Source: Aliarcobacter vitoriensis
Lineage (GTDB): Bacteria > Campylobacterota > Campylobacteria > Campylobacterales > Arcobacteraceae
DNA length: 39,231 nt
Direction of reading: 5' to 3'
Assembly: GCF_003316695.1 (NCBI RefSeq)
Contig: NZ_PDKB01000020.1
Span: 1 to 39,231, forward strand
Shown piece by piece: positions 1 through 8,484 of the stretch. Within the stretch, counting starts at the first letter, position 1. Every line of letters starts with the position of its first letter. The notes under the pieces are model-generated. The model saw only the letters and a list, made by a program, of their open reading frames with translations. It searched no databases and was not told the DNA's origin. The translations under genes and the position numbers were made by a program.

Positions 1-7
1 GGGGGGG
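1..7 (+). repeat. Poly-G run at window edge (candidate phase-variation tract)
   Basis: At least seven consecutive Gs open the window, and the full length is not visible. The reading frame of TBDR 1 passes through the run as Gly codons. Campylobacterota use intragenic G-tracts as slipped-strand switches, and a second receptor in this window has a G9 tract. A window that begins exactly in a G-run could be a contig end caused by tract heterogeneity. Confidence 0.6.
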
Positions 8-2177
8 TACGGTATTAGATAGTTTAAATAGTGTACTAAATCCAAATGAATTAAAAGCTATTCAAGAAGATGGTGTAATATATATAATAGAAAAACCAAA
101 ATATCAAAACTTTGGTAATACTACTGTTTTAGATGAAATATCTGTTTCTAGTTCTAATTATAAAAATGGTTCTGCTAATTCAGGCTACCTAGTAGAAGAA
201 ACATCTGGAATCGGTATTTGGAATGAAAGAAAACTACAAGATACTCCTTACTCAATGAGTATAATCTCAAAAGAATTAATCGAAAATGTACAAGCAAAAG
301 ATATGAATCAAATCTTTAAGATGAATCCAACTACACAAGAATCTAGTACAAATAATTTTCAATCTGTAATTATTCGAGGTCTTAGCATACAAAATCCCAT
401 AGTAAATGGTATTCCATATTCAAGGTGGGTAACTACACTTCCTATGATGCAAGATATAGAAAGAGTGGAAATCATCAGTGGAGCAACTGGATTTTTATAT
501 GGTGGAGGAAGAGTTGGAGGAGCAGTAAACTATATCACTAAAAAACCAACAACAAAAGATTTAAGAAATGTAACTATAGGAAGTTATGGAAACGAGTCAT
601 ATTATGGACATATTGATTTAGGTGGACAGTTTAATCAAGATAATACTTTTGGATATAGAGTAAATGCTTTATATCAAGATGGAGAACTTACTGATACTTC
701 TAAAAAAGAAGAAAAAGCAATAAGTTTAGTATTTGATTGGAAACCAACAGATAACTTTTATACAGATATAAAATACTCTCATAAAGATAGTCTAACAAAA
801 GGTGCAAATCCTTATTTTAATAGTATAGATAATCGCTCAACTATAACTAGTAATAAAGTTTCTAGTCCATATTGGGTAGAAAATCATATAAAATCAAATA
901 AATTTGAAAATAATGTAAACTGGGAGATAAATGACACATTTACATTAAGAACGAATATTTTTTATGAACAAATAAAACTAAAAGGTGGTTCATCTGGTTT
1001 TAATTATAAAAATAACAGTGTAGAAATAACTAACAATATTTATGGCGTTGGAGCATGGCAAGAAATTGATAATTATGGAGCAAATATTTATTTAGATTCA
1101 AAATTTGATATAAAAGATACAAGTCATATGTTAACTTTAGGATATTCTTTAAATTCGAGTAAAGAATCTATTCATGCTGATAGTTGGGCTTCTTATATAT
1201 TACCAAACGGTAATTATAGTTTAAGTGATTTTAGAAATTTACCTAAACCTAGCTATTGGACTGATTACCTAGGAAATCCAACAACTCTTGGTACAAAACC
1301 ACTTAAACCAAGTTCTAAAATTCAATATAAGAATATTTTAATAGGTGATGACATAACTTTTAATGAGCAATGGAGTGCTTTAGTTGGTGTAAACTATGCA
1401 ACAGCTATAAATAAAAGCTATACTGCAAATACAAAATATGATAAATCAGAATTAACTCCAACATTATCACTTATATATAAACCTTTTGATGATTTAACAA
1501 CTTATGCAACTTATATAGAGAGTTTAGAAGCTGGGACAATAGTTGGAAGTCGTTATTCAAATGAAAATGAGATATTAGATACATATAAAAGTACACAATA
1601 TGAAGTTGGAGCAAAATATAGTATGCTAGATGAAAAAGCACTTTTAACAGCATCACTTTTTAGAATAGAAAAAGCAAATAGCTATAATGATAATAGTACA
1701 ATTGCAACTTTAGGAAAACCAACTTTAACACAAGATGGAGAACAAATCCATCAAGGATTTGAACTTGGATTGACTGGAAAAGTTACAGATAATCTGACAC
1801 TTATGGTTGGTGGGACTTTTATGGATTTAAGTGTAGAAAAACATAGTAATAAATCTATTGAAGGAAATAAACCTACAAATGCAGCTACAAAAATGGCAAA
1901 AATTTTTGCAGAGTATCAAATACCATATATAAATGGATTATCTATAAATGCAGGAGCTTACTATACAGGTAAAAGATATGCAGATGAAGCAAATACTGAT
2001 ATTTTGCCTTCATATACTTTACATGATATAGGGCTTAGATATAAAACAAAACTTGATAAATATCCAACTACTTTTAATATAACTGCACAAAATCTAACAG
2101 ATAAAGTTTATTGGACTAATGGTGATCAATTAGGTGACCCAAGAGCTGTTGCATTTTCTATGAAAATGGAGTTTTAA
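3..2177 (+). CDS. TonB-dependent siderophore receptor, 5'-truncated by window edge (TBDR 1)
   Basis: This is an outer-membrane receptor that takes up ferric siderophores using TonB energy; the ligand cannot be told from sequence. The frame is open from base 3 to the stop at 2175-2177, so the ATG at 255 is probably internal: the residues before it align with the mature N-termini of the two other receptors here (LDEISV, then SGIGIWNE and LQDTPY). The plug shows RVEIISGATGFLYGGGRVGG, and the barrel ends in AFSMKMEF with a terminal Phe. The first roughly 35 visible residues (GGTVLDSLNSVL, then DGVIYIIEKP) resemble the end of an STN signalling domain, as in FecA or FpvA, which the other two receptors lack. 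If so, transcriptional signalling through a FecR-like partner is possible, but no partner is in view. The true start lies left of the window, beyond a G-run. Family assignment is firm; the STN reading is moderate. Confidence 0.9.
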   Translation, partial: GGTVLDSLNSVLNPNELKAIQEDGVIYIIEKPKYQNFGNTTVLDEISVSSSNYKNGSANSGYLVEETSGIGIWNERKLQDTPYSMSIISKELIENVQAKDMNQIFKMNPTTQESSTNNFQSVIIRGLSIQNPIVNGIPYSRWVTTLPMMQDIERVEIISGATGFLYGGGRVGGAVNYITKKPTTKDLRNVTIGSYGNESYYGHIDLGGQFNQDNTFGYRVNALYQDGELTDTSKKEEKAISLVFDWKPTDNFYTDIKYSHKDSLTKGANPYFNSIDNRSTITSNKVSSPYWVENHIKSNKFENNVNWEINDTFTLRTNIFYEQIKLKGGSSGFNYKNNSVEITNNIYGVGAWQEIDNYGANIYLDSKFDIKDTSHMLTLGYSLNSSKESIHADSWASYILPNGNYSLSDFRNLPKPSYWTDYLGNPTTLGTKPLKPSSKIQYKNILIGDDITFNEQWSALVGVNYATAINKSYTANTKYDKSELTPTLSLIYKPFDDLTTYATYIESLEAGTIVGSRYSNENEILDTYKSTQYEVGAKYSMLDEKALLTASLFRIEKANSYNDNSTIATLGKPTLTQDGEQIHQGFELGLTGKVTDNLTLMVGGTFMDLSVEKHSNKSIEGNKPTNAATKMAKIFAEYQIPYINGLSINAGAYYTGKRYADEANTDILPSYTLHDIGLRYKTKLDKYPTTFNITAQNLTDKVYWTNGDQLGDPRAVAFSMKMEF

Positions 2178-2191
2178 TAATATTTAAAAAT

Positions 2192-2213
2192 AAAGAGAGT
2201 TTTTGCTCTCTTT
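2192..2213 (+). terminator. Hairpin terminator after TBDR 1
   Basis: AAAGAGAG (2192-2199) and CTCTCTTT (2206-2213) form a perfect 8-bp stem with a TTTTTG loop, 15 nt after the receptor stop and followed by GTACTTTTAGG. The same hairpin follows TBDR 3. The downstream U-run is short, so efficiency is uncertain. Confidence 0.6.
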
Positions 2214-2219
2214 GTACTT

Positions 2220-2336
2220 TTAGGTGTGGGTTTCAAAGTATTTATTTAATTTTGAGATTAAAATTTCGATACAAAAAATATACTTTCCTTTTTACTTTGG
2301 AACTCATACTTAAGGGTATAAATAAAATCTTACAAA
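2220..2336 (+). repeat. Conserved post-receptor element, copy 1
   Basis: This noncoding block recurs nearly identically after TBDR 2 (from about 12849) and TBDR 3 (from about 39100). GGGTTTCAAAGTA (2228-2240) can pair with TACTTTGGAACTC (2293-2305), a 13-bp stem with two G-U pairs across a 52-nt loop. The loop contains an inner hairpin, AATTTT/AAAATT. I see no open reading frame in it. It may act as a 3' UTR structure or terminator, or simply be part of a duplicated cassette; I do not recognise it as a named element. Confidence 0.65.
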
Positions 2337-2451
2337 TTTATTTTTATGATAGATTTTTAATCTTAGTTAAAAAGAGATATATCACTTGGGTGCTAGTTTA
2401 AAAGATTTGGGATTATAAATTAAAAAAGTTAATTTTTTACATATATTTGGA
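2337..2451. other. Unassigned A+T-rich spacer upstream of aroK
   Basis: Between the post-receptor element and the aroK -10 box I see only A+T-rich sequence, with no convincing ORF, RNA or further repeat. A periodic T-rich stretch just before the -10 box fits the usual Campylobacterota housekeeping promoter form, which often lacks a -35 box. Confidence 0.4.
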
Positions 2452-2457
2452 TATAAT
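2452..2457 (+). promoter_or_regulatory. -10 box of aroK; transcript probably leaderless
   Basis: A perfect TATAAT lies 8 nt before the aroK ATG at 2466. Transcription would start about 6-7 nt downstream, at or next to the ATG. No AGGA-type ribosome binding site precedes the ATG (bases CCTCAACT). The P-loop begins only nine residues in, so a much later start is unlikely. Confidence 0.5.
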
Positions 2458-2465
2458 CCTCAACT

Positions 2466-2987
2466 ATGAAAAACAATAATATTATACTTATCGGATTTAT
2501 GGGTGTTGGAAAAGGCACAGTTGCAAGAGCTTTAGTTAAAGAGTCAAATATGTATTCGATTGATACTGATGATTTAATAGAAAGTATGGAAAATAGAAGA
2601 ATAAAAAAGATTTTCTCACAAGATGGCGAACCATATTTTAGAAACTTAGAGAAAAAAACTGCTTTATGGCTTGAAAGTAATGTTCAAAACACTATTATAT
2701 CAACTGGTGGTGGATTTTACAAACAAGAAAATTTACAAAATATAGGTTTGGTAATCTATCTTAAGTCATCATTTGAAGGCATTTTAAAAAGAATAAAAAA
2801 AGCTCCAAATGCAAAAAATAAACTAAAAAAAAGACCATTATTAAAAAATAAAAAAGAGGCATTAAAACTTTATAATACTAGAAGTCCAGAGTATGAAAAA
2901 GTTGCAAATATTGTGATTGATGTTGAAAATAGAGATTTACAGATAATAGTAAAAGAGATTTTAGGAAAATTAAATGAAAATAATTAA
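2466..2987 (+). CDS. aroK: Shikimate kinase
   Basis: Phosphorylates shikimate to shikimate 3-phosphate with ATP in the chorismate/aromatic amino acid pathway, in the cytosol. The P-loop GFMGVGKGT lies near residues 10-18, the shikimate-binding DTDDLIE near 33-39, STGGG near 79-83, and the lid arginine region KKRPLL near 119-124. The 173-aa length fits the family. The P-loop ends GKGT rather than the commoner GKST, a conservative variation. It is the first gene of a tight run, and its end overlaps the start of hisD by 14 nt. The TATAAT so close upstream suggests a leaderless message. Confidence 0.93.
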   Translation: MKNNNIILIGFMGVGKGTVARALVKESNMYSIDTDDLIESMENRRIKKIFSQDGEPYFRNLEKKTALWLESNVQNTIISTGGGFYKQENLQNIGLVIYLKSSFEGILKRIKKAPNAKNKLKKRPLLKNKKEALKLYNTRSPEYEKVANIVIDVENRDLQIIVKEILGKLNENN

Positions 2988-4269
2988 TACAAAAGATACA
3001 AATTTTAAAAGTGAATTTGAATCAATTTTAGCAAGAGCTAAAAGTGATATAAAAGGTGTTTCAAAAATCGTTTCAAATATTATAGATGAAATTGTAGAAA
3101 GTGGAAATGAAGCTTTAAAATCTCACATTGAAAAATTTGATAAATGGACTGTAGCAAAAGATGAAGATTTATTGATTTCTCAAAATGATATGAAAAAAGC
3201 TTATGAAAATATAGATGAAAACTTGAGAAACGCTCTACATACTGCTTATGATAGAATTAAAGTTTATCACGAAAAACAACTTCCAAAATCTTGGATTGAT
3301 TTTGAAGAAAATGGAACAATTTTAGGACAAAAAGTAACTCCTGTTGATAGAGCAGGGCTTTATATTCCAGGTGGAAAAGCTGCATATCCAAGTTCACTTC
3401 TTATGAATGCTATTCCTGCATTGGTTGCTGGAGTTAAAGAGATAGTTGTTTGTACTCCTACTCCAAACAATGAAGTTAATGAACTACTTTTAGCTGCATG
3501 TCATTTATGTGGAGTTTCAAAGGTTTATAAAGTTGGAGGAGCTAGTGCTATTGCTGCTATGGCTTATGGAACACAAACTATACAAAAAGTTGATGTTATA
3601 ACTGGACCTGGAAATATCTTTGTAGCTACAGCTAAAAAGTTGGTTTTTGGTGAAGTTAATATCGATATGATTGCAGGACCAAGTGAAATAGGGATTTTAG
3701 CAGATGAAAGTGCAAAACCACACTATTTAGCAATTGACCTTTTGTCTCAAGCAGAACACGATGAAATGGCAAGTTCTATTTTAATAACAACTGATGAAGA
3801 TTTAGCAAATAAAACAAGTATCGAAGTAGAAAATTATCTAGCAAAACTTGAACGAGAAGCAATAGCTAGAAAATCAATAGAAGAAAGAGGAGTTATAATA
3901 GTAACTTCTAATATGGAAGAATCAATAGAACTTATGAATGAAATAGCTCCTGAACACTTAGAAGTTATGACAAAAAATCCTTTTGAATTATTGCCATATA
4001 TCAAACATGCTGGAGCAATATTCTTAGGTGAAAATACTCCTGAACCAATTGGAGATTATATAGCTGGTCCAAATCATACATTGCCAACTGGCGGAACAGC
4101 TAAATTTTATAGCCCATTGAATGTAGAAAATTTTATGAAAAAAAGTTCTATAATAAGCTTTTCAAAAAATGCTATAAGTAAATTGGGTGAACCTTGTGCC
4201 TTATTGGCTGACACAGAAGGGCTAACTGCTCACGCAAAAAGTGTACGAGTACGATTGGAAGATAAATAA
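2974..4269 (+). CDS. hisD: Histidinol dehydrogenase
   Basis: Catalyses the last two steps of histidine synthesis, oxidising L-histidinol to L-histidine with two NAD+; a Zn-dependent cytosolic enzyme. Family motifs run in order: IPGGKAAYPSSLLMNA, VGGASAIAAMAYGT, ITGPGN, GPSEIGILAD, then LLSQAEHDEM with the Gln and His that serve as metal/catalytic ligands, PEPIGDYIAGPNHTLPT with the metal-binding Asp, and LTAHAKSV with the last His. The 431-aa length is typical. The ATG lies inside the aroK end and is preceded by TTAGGA. Other his genes are absent from this window, so histidine synthesis is dispersed here. Confidence 0.96.
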   Translation: MKIINTKDTNFKSEFESILARAKSDIKGVSKIVSNIIDEIVESGNEALKSHIEKFDKWTVAKDEDLLISQNDMKKAYENIDENLRNALHTAYDRIKVYHEKQLPKSWIDFEENGTILGQKVTPVDRAGLYIPGGKAAYPSSLLMNAIPALVAGVKEIVVCTPTPNNEVNELLLAACHLCGVSKVYKVGGASAIAAMAYGTQTIQKVDVITGPGNIFVATAKKLVFGEVNIDMIAGPSEIGILADESAKPHYLAIDLLSQAEHDEMASSILITTDEDLANKTSIEVENYLAKLEREAIARKSIEERGVIIVTSNMEESIELMNEIAPEHLEVMTKNPFELLPYIKHAGAIFLGENTPEPIGDYIAGPNHTLPTGGTAKFYSPLNVENFMKKSSIISFSKNAISKLGEPCALLADTEGLTAHAKSVRVRLEDK

Positions 4270-4571
4270 TGTCAATATTTAAAGATTGGTTTACAGAAGA
4301 TGAAGATGATATTTTTATGGGAAGTCCCAAATCAAAATTTTTTGATGTAACAAGAGAAGCTTCAAAAGATATAGTTGAAGATGAGATAGATAAAATTATA
4401 GAAAAATTAGCTGTTTTAGAATTGATGAAGATTGATGAAAAAGGCGATGAATTTAATATAAATGAACATATCAAAAAATATATTTTAGAAAATGAAGAAC
4501 GAGTAAATGGTATGAAAAAAGGTCTTTATATCGAGTTTACTGGAGAAATTATAAGTAGATTGGATAGTTAA
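4269..4571 (+). CDS. DUF2018-like small protein
   Basis: A 100-aa acidic, helical protein containing DIFMGSPKSKFFDV near residues 15-28 and ending YIEFTGEIISRLDS. It resembles the Campylobacterota-specific DUF2018 family, which I recall as including Helicobacter HP0242, a small knotted homodimer of unknown role; this is recalled, not searched. The ATG overlaps the hisD stop by one base (TAATG) and ispB follows after two bases, so it is translationally coupled inside the operon. It has no signal peptide or membrane segment. Function is unknown. Confidence 0.75.
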   Translation: MSIFKDWFTEDEDDIFMGSPKSKFFDVTREASKDIVEDEIDKIIEKLAVLELMKIDEKGDEFNINEHIKKYILENEERVNGMKKGLYIEFTGEIISRLDS

Positions 4572-4573
4572 AA

Positions 4574-5473
4574 GTGGAAGTATTAGTTGAAGTAAAAAAT
4601 CAAATAAAAAAATTTATAGAAGTTTGTTCTTATCCAGAAGCTTTAGAACTACTTGAAAAGTTAGCAACTGGAAAGATGTTAAGAAGTAAACTTATCTTAA
4701 AAATAGCTGGAATTAGTGAAGATAGTATAAAGCTTTGTGCTATTGTTGAGATGATACATGCAGCTTCGCTGTTACACGATGATGTTATAGATGAAGCTGA
4801 TACAAGAAGAGGAAAACCTTCAATTAATGCACTTTATGACAATAAAACATCTATTATGTTTGGAGATATTTTATACTCGCGTGCCTTTACAGAGTTATCT
4901 CAAATGGACAAACAAATTGCATATCACGTATCAAATGCTGTAACGGAATTAAGTATTGGTGAAATGATGGATGTTGATTTAACAAACTCTTTTAATACTT
5001 CTTATGAAAAATATCTTACTATGATTTATAAAAAAACAGCTTCATTAATAGAAGCAAGTGCGAGAAGTGCTGCACTTTTAGTAGGACTTAATAGTGAAAA
5101 ATATGCTACTTATGGAAAAAATCTTGGACTTGCTTTTCAAATGATTGATGATATTTTAGACATCACACAAGATAGTAAAACTTTGGGAAAACCTGCAATG
5201 CTTGATTTTGTAGAAGGAAAAGTAACTATTCCATATTTGTATTTATATGAAAGAGTTGAAGATAAAGAGTATTTGAAATCATTGTATAAAAAAGAGTTAA
5301 ATAGTGATGAATTAAATTGGATAAAAGAACAATTTAAAAAAACAAAAGCTTTGGAAGATGCAATAAAAGAAGCAAAACAAATAGGAAATGAAGCTATCAA
5401 ATCTGTAATTGATGAAGAAAATAGTGAAGATTTAGTTCAAATTATGCGTGATATGATAGAAAGAGAATTTTGA
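4574..5473 (+). CDS. ispB: Polyprenyl diphosphate synthase (octaprenyl-type)
   Basis: Condenses isopentenyl units onto an allylic diphosphate to make a long isoprenoid chain, probably the menaquinone side chain. The first Asp-rich motif LLHDDVIDEADTRRGKPS lies near residues 66-83, and the second, MIDDILDIT, near 190-198; both bind the Mg-diphosphate. The product length (C40 or other) cannot be read from sequence, so the symbol is by family position. The start is a GTG two bases after the previous stop with only a weak GGA upstream, suggesting coupled translation. The 299-aa length is slightly short but normal for this phylum. hemA overlaps its stop as TGATG. Confidence 0.87.
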   Translation: MEVLVEVKNQIKKFIEVCSYPEALELLEKLATGKMLRSKLILKIAGISEDSIKLCAIVEMIHAASLLHDDVIDEADTRRGKPSINALYDNKTSIMFGDILYSRAFTELSQMDKQIAYHVSNAVTELSIGEMMDVDLTNSFNTSYEKYLTMIYKKTASLIEASARSAALLVGLNSEKYATYGKNLGLAFQMIDDILDITQDSKTLGKPAMLDFVEGKVTIPYLYLYERVEDKEYLKSLYKKELNSDELNWIKEQFKKTKALEDAIKEAKQIGNEAIKSVIDEENSEDLVQIMRDMIEREF

Positions 5474-6774
5474 TGAGTTATTTAGTAATTAGTTTTTCTC
5501 ATAAAAATATTGATATACAAATGAGAGAAAAACTAGCTTTTAATAGTGATGAAGATAAAGATAGATTTATAAAACAACTTTTAGAGTTTGAAAATACAAA
5601 AGAGGTAGTTTTACTTTCTACTTGTAATAGAGTTGAGATTATTACAAAAAGTACAAATATCAAACAAAGTGCTAAAAATATTATTGAAAAGTTGGCTTTT
5701 TATTCAAAATTAGATTTTGAATTTTTATATGATAGAGCAGATATTTATGATAATGATGTAGCAGTTCACCATCTTTTTTCTGTTGCTTCAGCTTTGGATT
5801 CTTTAGTAATTGGTGAAACACAAATTGTTGGGCAGCTAAAAGATGCTTATAGATTTTCTCAAATGAAACACTACTGTGAACAAGGTATTTCAAGAGTTAT
5901 GCACTATGCTTTTAAATGTGCTGCACAAGTACGAACAGCAACAAGTTTGGGTACGGGTTCTGTATCTGTTGCTTCAACAGCAGTTGCAAAAGCAAAAGAA
6001 TTAGTTGGAAATACAAGTGGTGTCAAAGCTTTAGTTATTGGTGCTGGTGAGATGAGTGAACTTGCAGTAAAACATCTAATAACAGCTGGTTTTAGTGTAA
6101 CAATAGTAAGTCGAGATACAAAAAAAGCACAGCTTTTAGCTTCAATATTTGAAGTAAATGTTGATGTTGAACCATATAGTAATTTGGAGTTTTTATTAGA
6201 AACATATCCAGTTATGATAACAGCAACTTCTGCTCCATATCCAATAATCACTTCTGAAAATGCTCCAAGTTCAGATATCACACGATATTGGTTTGATATT
6301 GCAGTTCCTAGAGATATTGATGAAGATATATCTATGTTTGATTTAGAAATTTATAGTGTTGATGATTTACAAGAGATTGTAAATGAAAATATGACACAAA
6401 GATCTACACAAGCAAAAGAAGCTTATGCCATTGTTGGGCGTACAACATCAGAATTTTTTGATTGGTTAAAAAGTTTAGAAATAGAACCCGTTATAAAAAA
6501 TATCTATACAAAAGGGCATAATATTATCGATAAAAAGATGAAAAATGCTATAAAAAAAGGTTATGTCCCCAAAGAATATGAAGATAATATAAGAAAGCTT
6601 TGTGAAACTGTTCTTATAGAGTATTTACACGAACCATCAAGACAACTAAAAAGGTTTTCAAAAAATATGGAGTGTGATATTGTAGTAGGTACAATACAAA
6701 ATATGTTTTGTGAAAATAAAACAAAATCAAATAATATAAAATGTGAACACATATCAAAAAATAAAATAGGATAA
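5473..6774 (+). CDS. hemA: Glutamyl-tRNA reductase
   Basis: Reduces glutamyl-tRNA(Glu) to glutamate-1-semialdehyde with NADPH, the first committed step of C5-pathway haem synthesis. The catalytic Cys lies in LSTCNRVEI near residue 49. GETQIVGQLKDAY near 116-128 and the Rossmann motif VIGAGEMSELA near 189-199 follow. I prefer the ATG at 5473, which overlaps the ispB TGA as TGATG; a TTG one codon earlier is also in frame. This gives 433 aa, typical of the family. proS follows three bases after the stop. The order ispB-hemA-proS is, as I recall, also found in Campylobacter. Confidence 0.95.
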   Translation: MSYLVISFSHKNIDIQMREKLAFNSDEDKDRFIKQLLEFENTKEVVLLSTCNRVEIITKSTNIKQSAKNIIEKLAFYSKLDFEFLYDRADIYDNDVAVHHLFSVASALDSLVIGETQIVGQLKDAYRFSQMKHYCEQGISRVMHYAFKCAAQVRTATSLGTGSVSVASTAVAKAKELVGNTSGVKALVIGAGEMSELAVKHLITAGFSVTIVSRDTKKAQLLASIFEVNVDVEPYSNLEFLLETYPVMITATSAPYPIITSENAPSSDITRYWFDIAVPRDIDEDISMFDLEIYSVDDLQEIVNENMTQRSTQAKEAYAIVGRTTSEFFDWLKSLEIEPVIKNIYTKGHNIIDKKMKNAIKKGYVPKEYEDNIRKLCETVLIEYLHEPSRQLKRFSKNMECDIVVGTIQNMFCENKTKSNNIKCEHISKNKIG

Positions 6775-6777
6775 AAA

Positions 6778-8475
6778 ATGAGATTTAGTAAACTGTTTAT
6801 TCCAACAACAAAAGAGACTCCAAATGATGCAACACTTCCATCACATCAATATTTAATTAGAGGTGGATTTGTAGCACAAACAGGTGCTGGAATTTACGAT
6901 TTTATGCCTTTAGGAAAAATAGTTTTAGAAAAAATTAGAAAAATAGTAAAAGAAGAGATGGATGAAGCTGGAGCAAATGAAGTTCAGTTTGGTTTTGTAA
7001 CTCCACTTTCTTTATGGCAAGAATCTGGTCGTGCAAATACTATGGGAAATGAACTTTTAAGATTTAAAGATAGAAAAAATTCAGATTTTGTATTAAGTCC
7101 TACAAATGAAGAAGCAGTTGTAAATATGGTGAAAAATCGTATCACTTCTTATAAAGATTTACCACTTCACTTATATCAGATAAATACAAAATTTAGAGAT
7201 GAAGCAAGACCAAGATTTGGATTGATGAGAGGAAGAGAATTTTTGATGAAAGATGGTTACTCTTTTCACTCAAATGAAGATGATTTGGTAAGAGAATTCA
7301 ATCTTATGGAAGCAACTTACAAAAAAATATATACAAGACTCGGACTTGATTTTAGAGTAGTTGAAGCTGATAGTGGTGCTATTGGTGGAAGTGGCTCTAA
7401 AGAGTTTCATGTTCTTGCTAATAGTGGAGAAGATACTATTGTTGTTTGTGATTCTTGTGATTATGGTGCAAATATTGAAGCAGCTAGAAGAAAAGCAAAA
7501 ACTTATAATTTTGAATTAGCAGAGCTAAAAAAAGTAGAAACTCCAAACTGTAAAACAATAGAAGAAGTTGCAAATTTTTTAAATGTTTCAAAAGAACAAA
7601 CTGTAAAAGCAGTTATAAAAAAAGCAATTTTTGAAGGAAAAACTGAAATTATAGTTTTCTTTGTAAGAGGAAGTGATGAACTTGAAGAAACAAAAGCTGT
7701 AAATAGTATAAATGCTTTAGAGTTAATTGATGCTTCTGAAGATGAGATAAAAGAAGCTGGGCTTGTTGCTGGATATTGTGGATTTTTAAATTTAAATGCA
7801 AATTTTGTAGTTGATAATGAATTAAAAAATAATTTTGGACTTGTTTGTGGAGCAAATGATGAAAATCATCACTTTATAAATACAGATTTAAGAAGTTTAG
7901 AAAATGTAAAATATTTTGACTTAGTTGCAGTTCAAGAAGGGGATATTTGCTCTTGTTGTGGAGGTAAACTATCATATACAAAAGGTATTGAAGCTGGACA
8001 TATTTTCCAACTTGGAGATAAATACTCTAAAGCTATGAATGCAAACTTTTTAGATGAAAATGGAAAAGCAAAACCATTTATTATGGGATGTTATGGAGTA
8101 GGTGTTTCAAGACTTGTTGCTGCTGTAATTGAACAAAATCATGATGAAAAAGGTTGTATCTGGACAAAAGCTACAACTCCATTTATGGTTGATATTATTG
8201 TTTCAAACTCTAAAAAAGAGGAAGAATCAAAAATTGGTGAAGAACTTTATGTAAAACTAAAAGAATCAAAAGTTGAAGTAATACTTGATGATAGAATCAA
8301 TGCAAGATTTGGATTTAAAATGGGTGATTTTGAACTTTTAGGTTTCCCTTATGCTGTGGTAATAGGTAAAAAACTTGAAGATGGTTTTGTTGAAATAGTA
8401 AATAGAAAAACATTAGAAAAAACAGATGTAAAAGTAGATGAAGTTGTTGCTAAAATATTAGAATTAGTTAAATAA
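6778..8475 (+). CDS. proS: Prolyl-tRNA synthetase
   Basis: Charges tRNA(Pro) with proline; a class II synthetase of the bacterial type. Motif 2, [17 protein letters not shown], lies near residues 138-154, and motif 3, [17 protein letters not shown], near 438-454. Between them, roughly 225-390, is an insertion of the YbaK/INS type that edits mischarged Ala-tRNA(Pro). The C-terminal anticodon-binding domain ends at residue 565, a normal length. The ATG follows hemA by three bases. The next gene has its own AAAGG site. Confidence 0.96.
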   Translation: MRFSKLFIPTTKETPNDATLPSHQYLIRGGFVAQTGAGIYDFMPLGKIVLEKIRKIVKEEMDEAGANEVQFGFVTPLSLWQESGRANTMGNELLRFKDRKNSDFVLSPTNEEAVVNMVKNRITSYKDLPLHLYQINTKFRDEARPRFGLMRGREFLMKDGYSFHSNEDDLVREFNLMEATYKKIYTRLGLDFRVVEADSGAIGGSGSKEFHVLANSGEDTIVVCDSCDYGANIEAARRKAKTYNFELAELKKVETPNCKTIEEVANFLNVSKEQTVKAVIKKAIFEGKTEIIVFFVRGSDELEETKAVNSINALELIDASEDEIKEAGLVAGYCGFLNLNANFVVDNELKNNFGLVCGANDENHHFINTDLRSLENVKYFDLVAVQEGDICSCCGGKLSYTKGIEAGHIFQLGDKYSKAMNANFLDENGKAKPFIMGCYGVGVSRLVAAVIEQNHDEKGCIWTKATTPFMVDIIVSNSKKEEESKIGEELYVKLKESKVEVILDDRINARFGFKMGDFELLGFPYAVVIGKKLEDGFVEIVNRKTLEKTDVKVDEVVAKILELVK

Positions 8476-8484
8476 AGGTAATTT

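Noticed and set aside
255-2177. ATG at 255 as the true start of TBDR 1
   Set aside because: The frame is open to the window edge and the upstream residues match the mature N-termini of the other two receptors, so this Met is internal.
5904-6281. Minus-strand 125-aa ORF inside hemA
   Set aside because: Antisense to strongly conserved hemA motifs and without a start signal.
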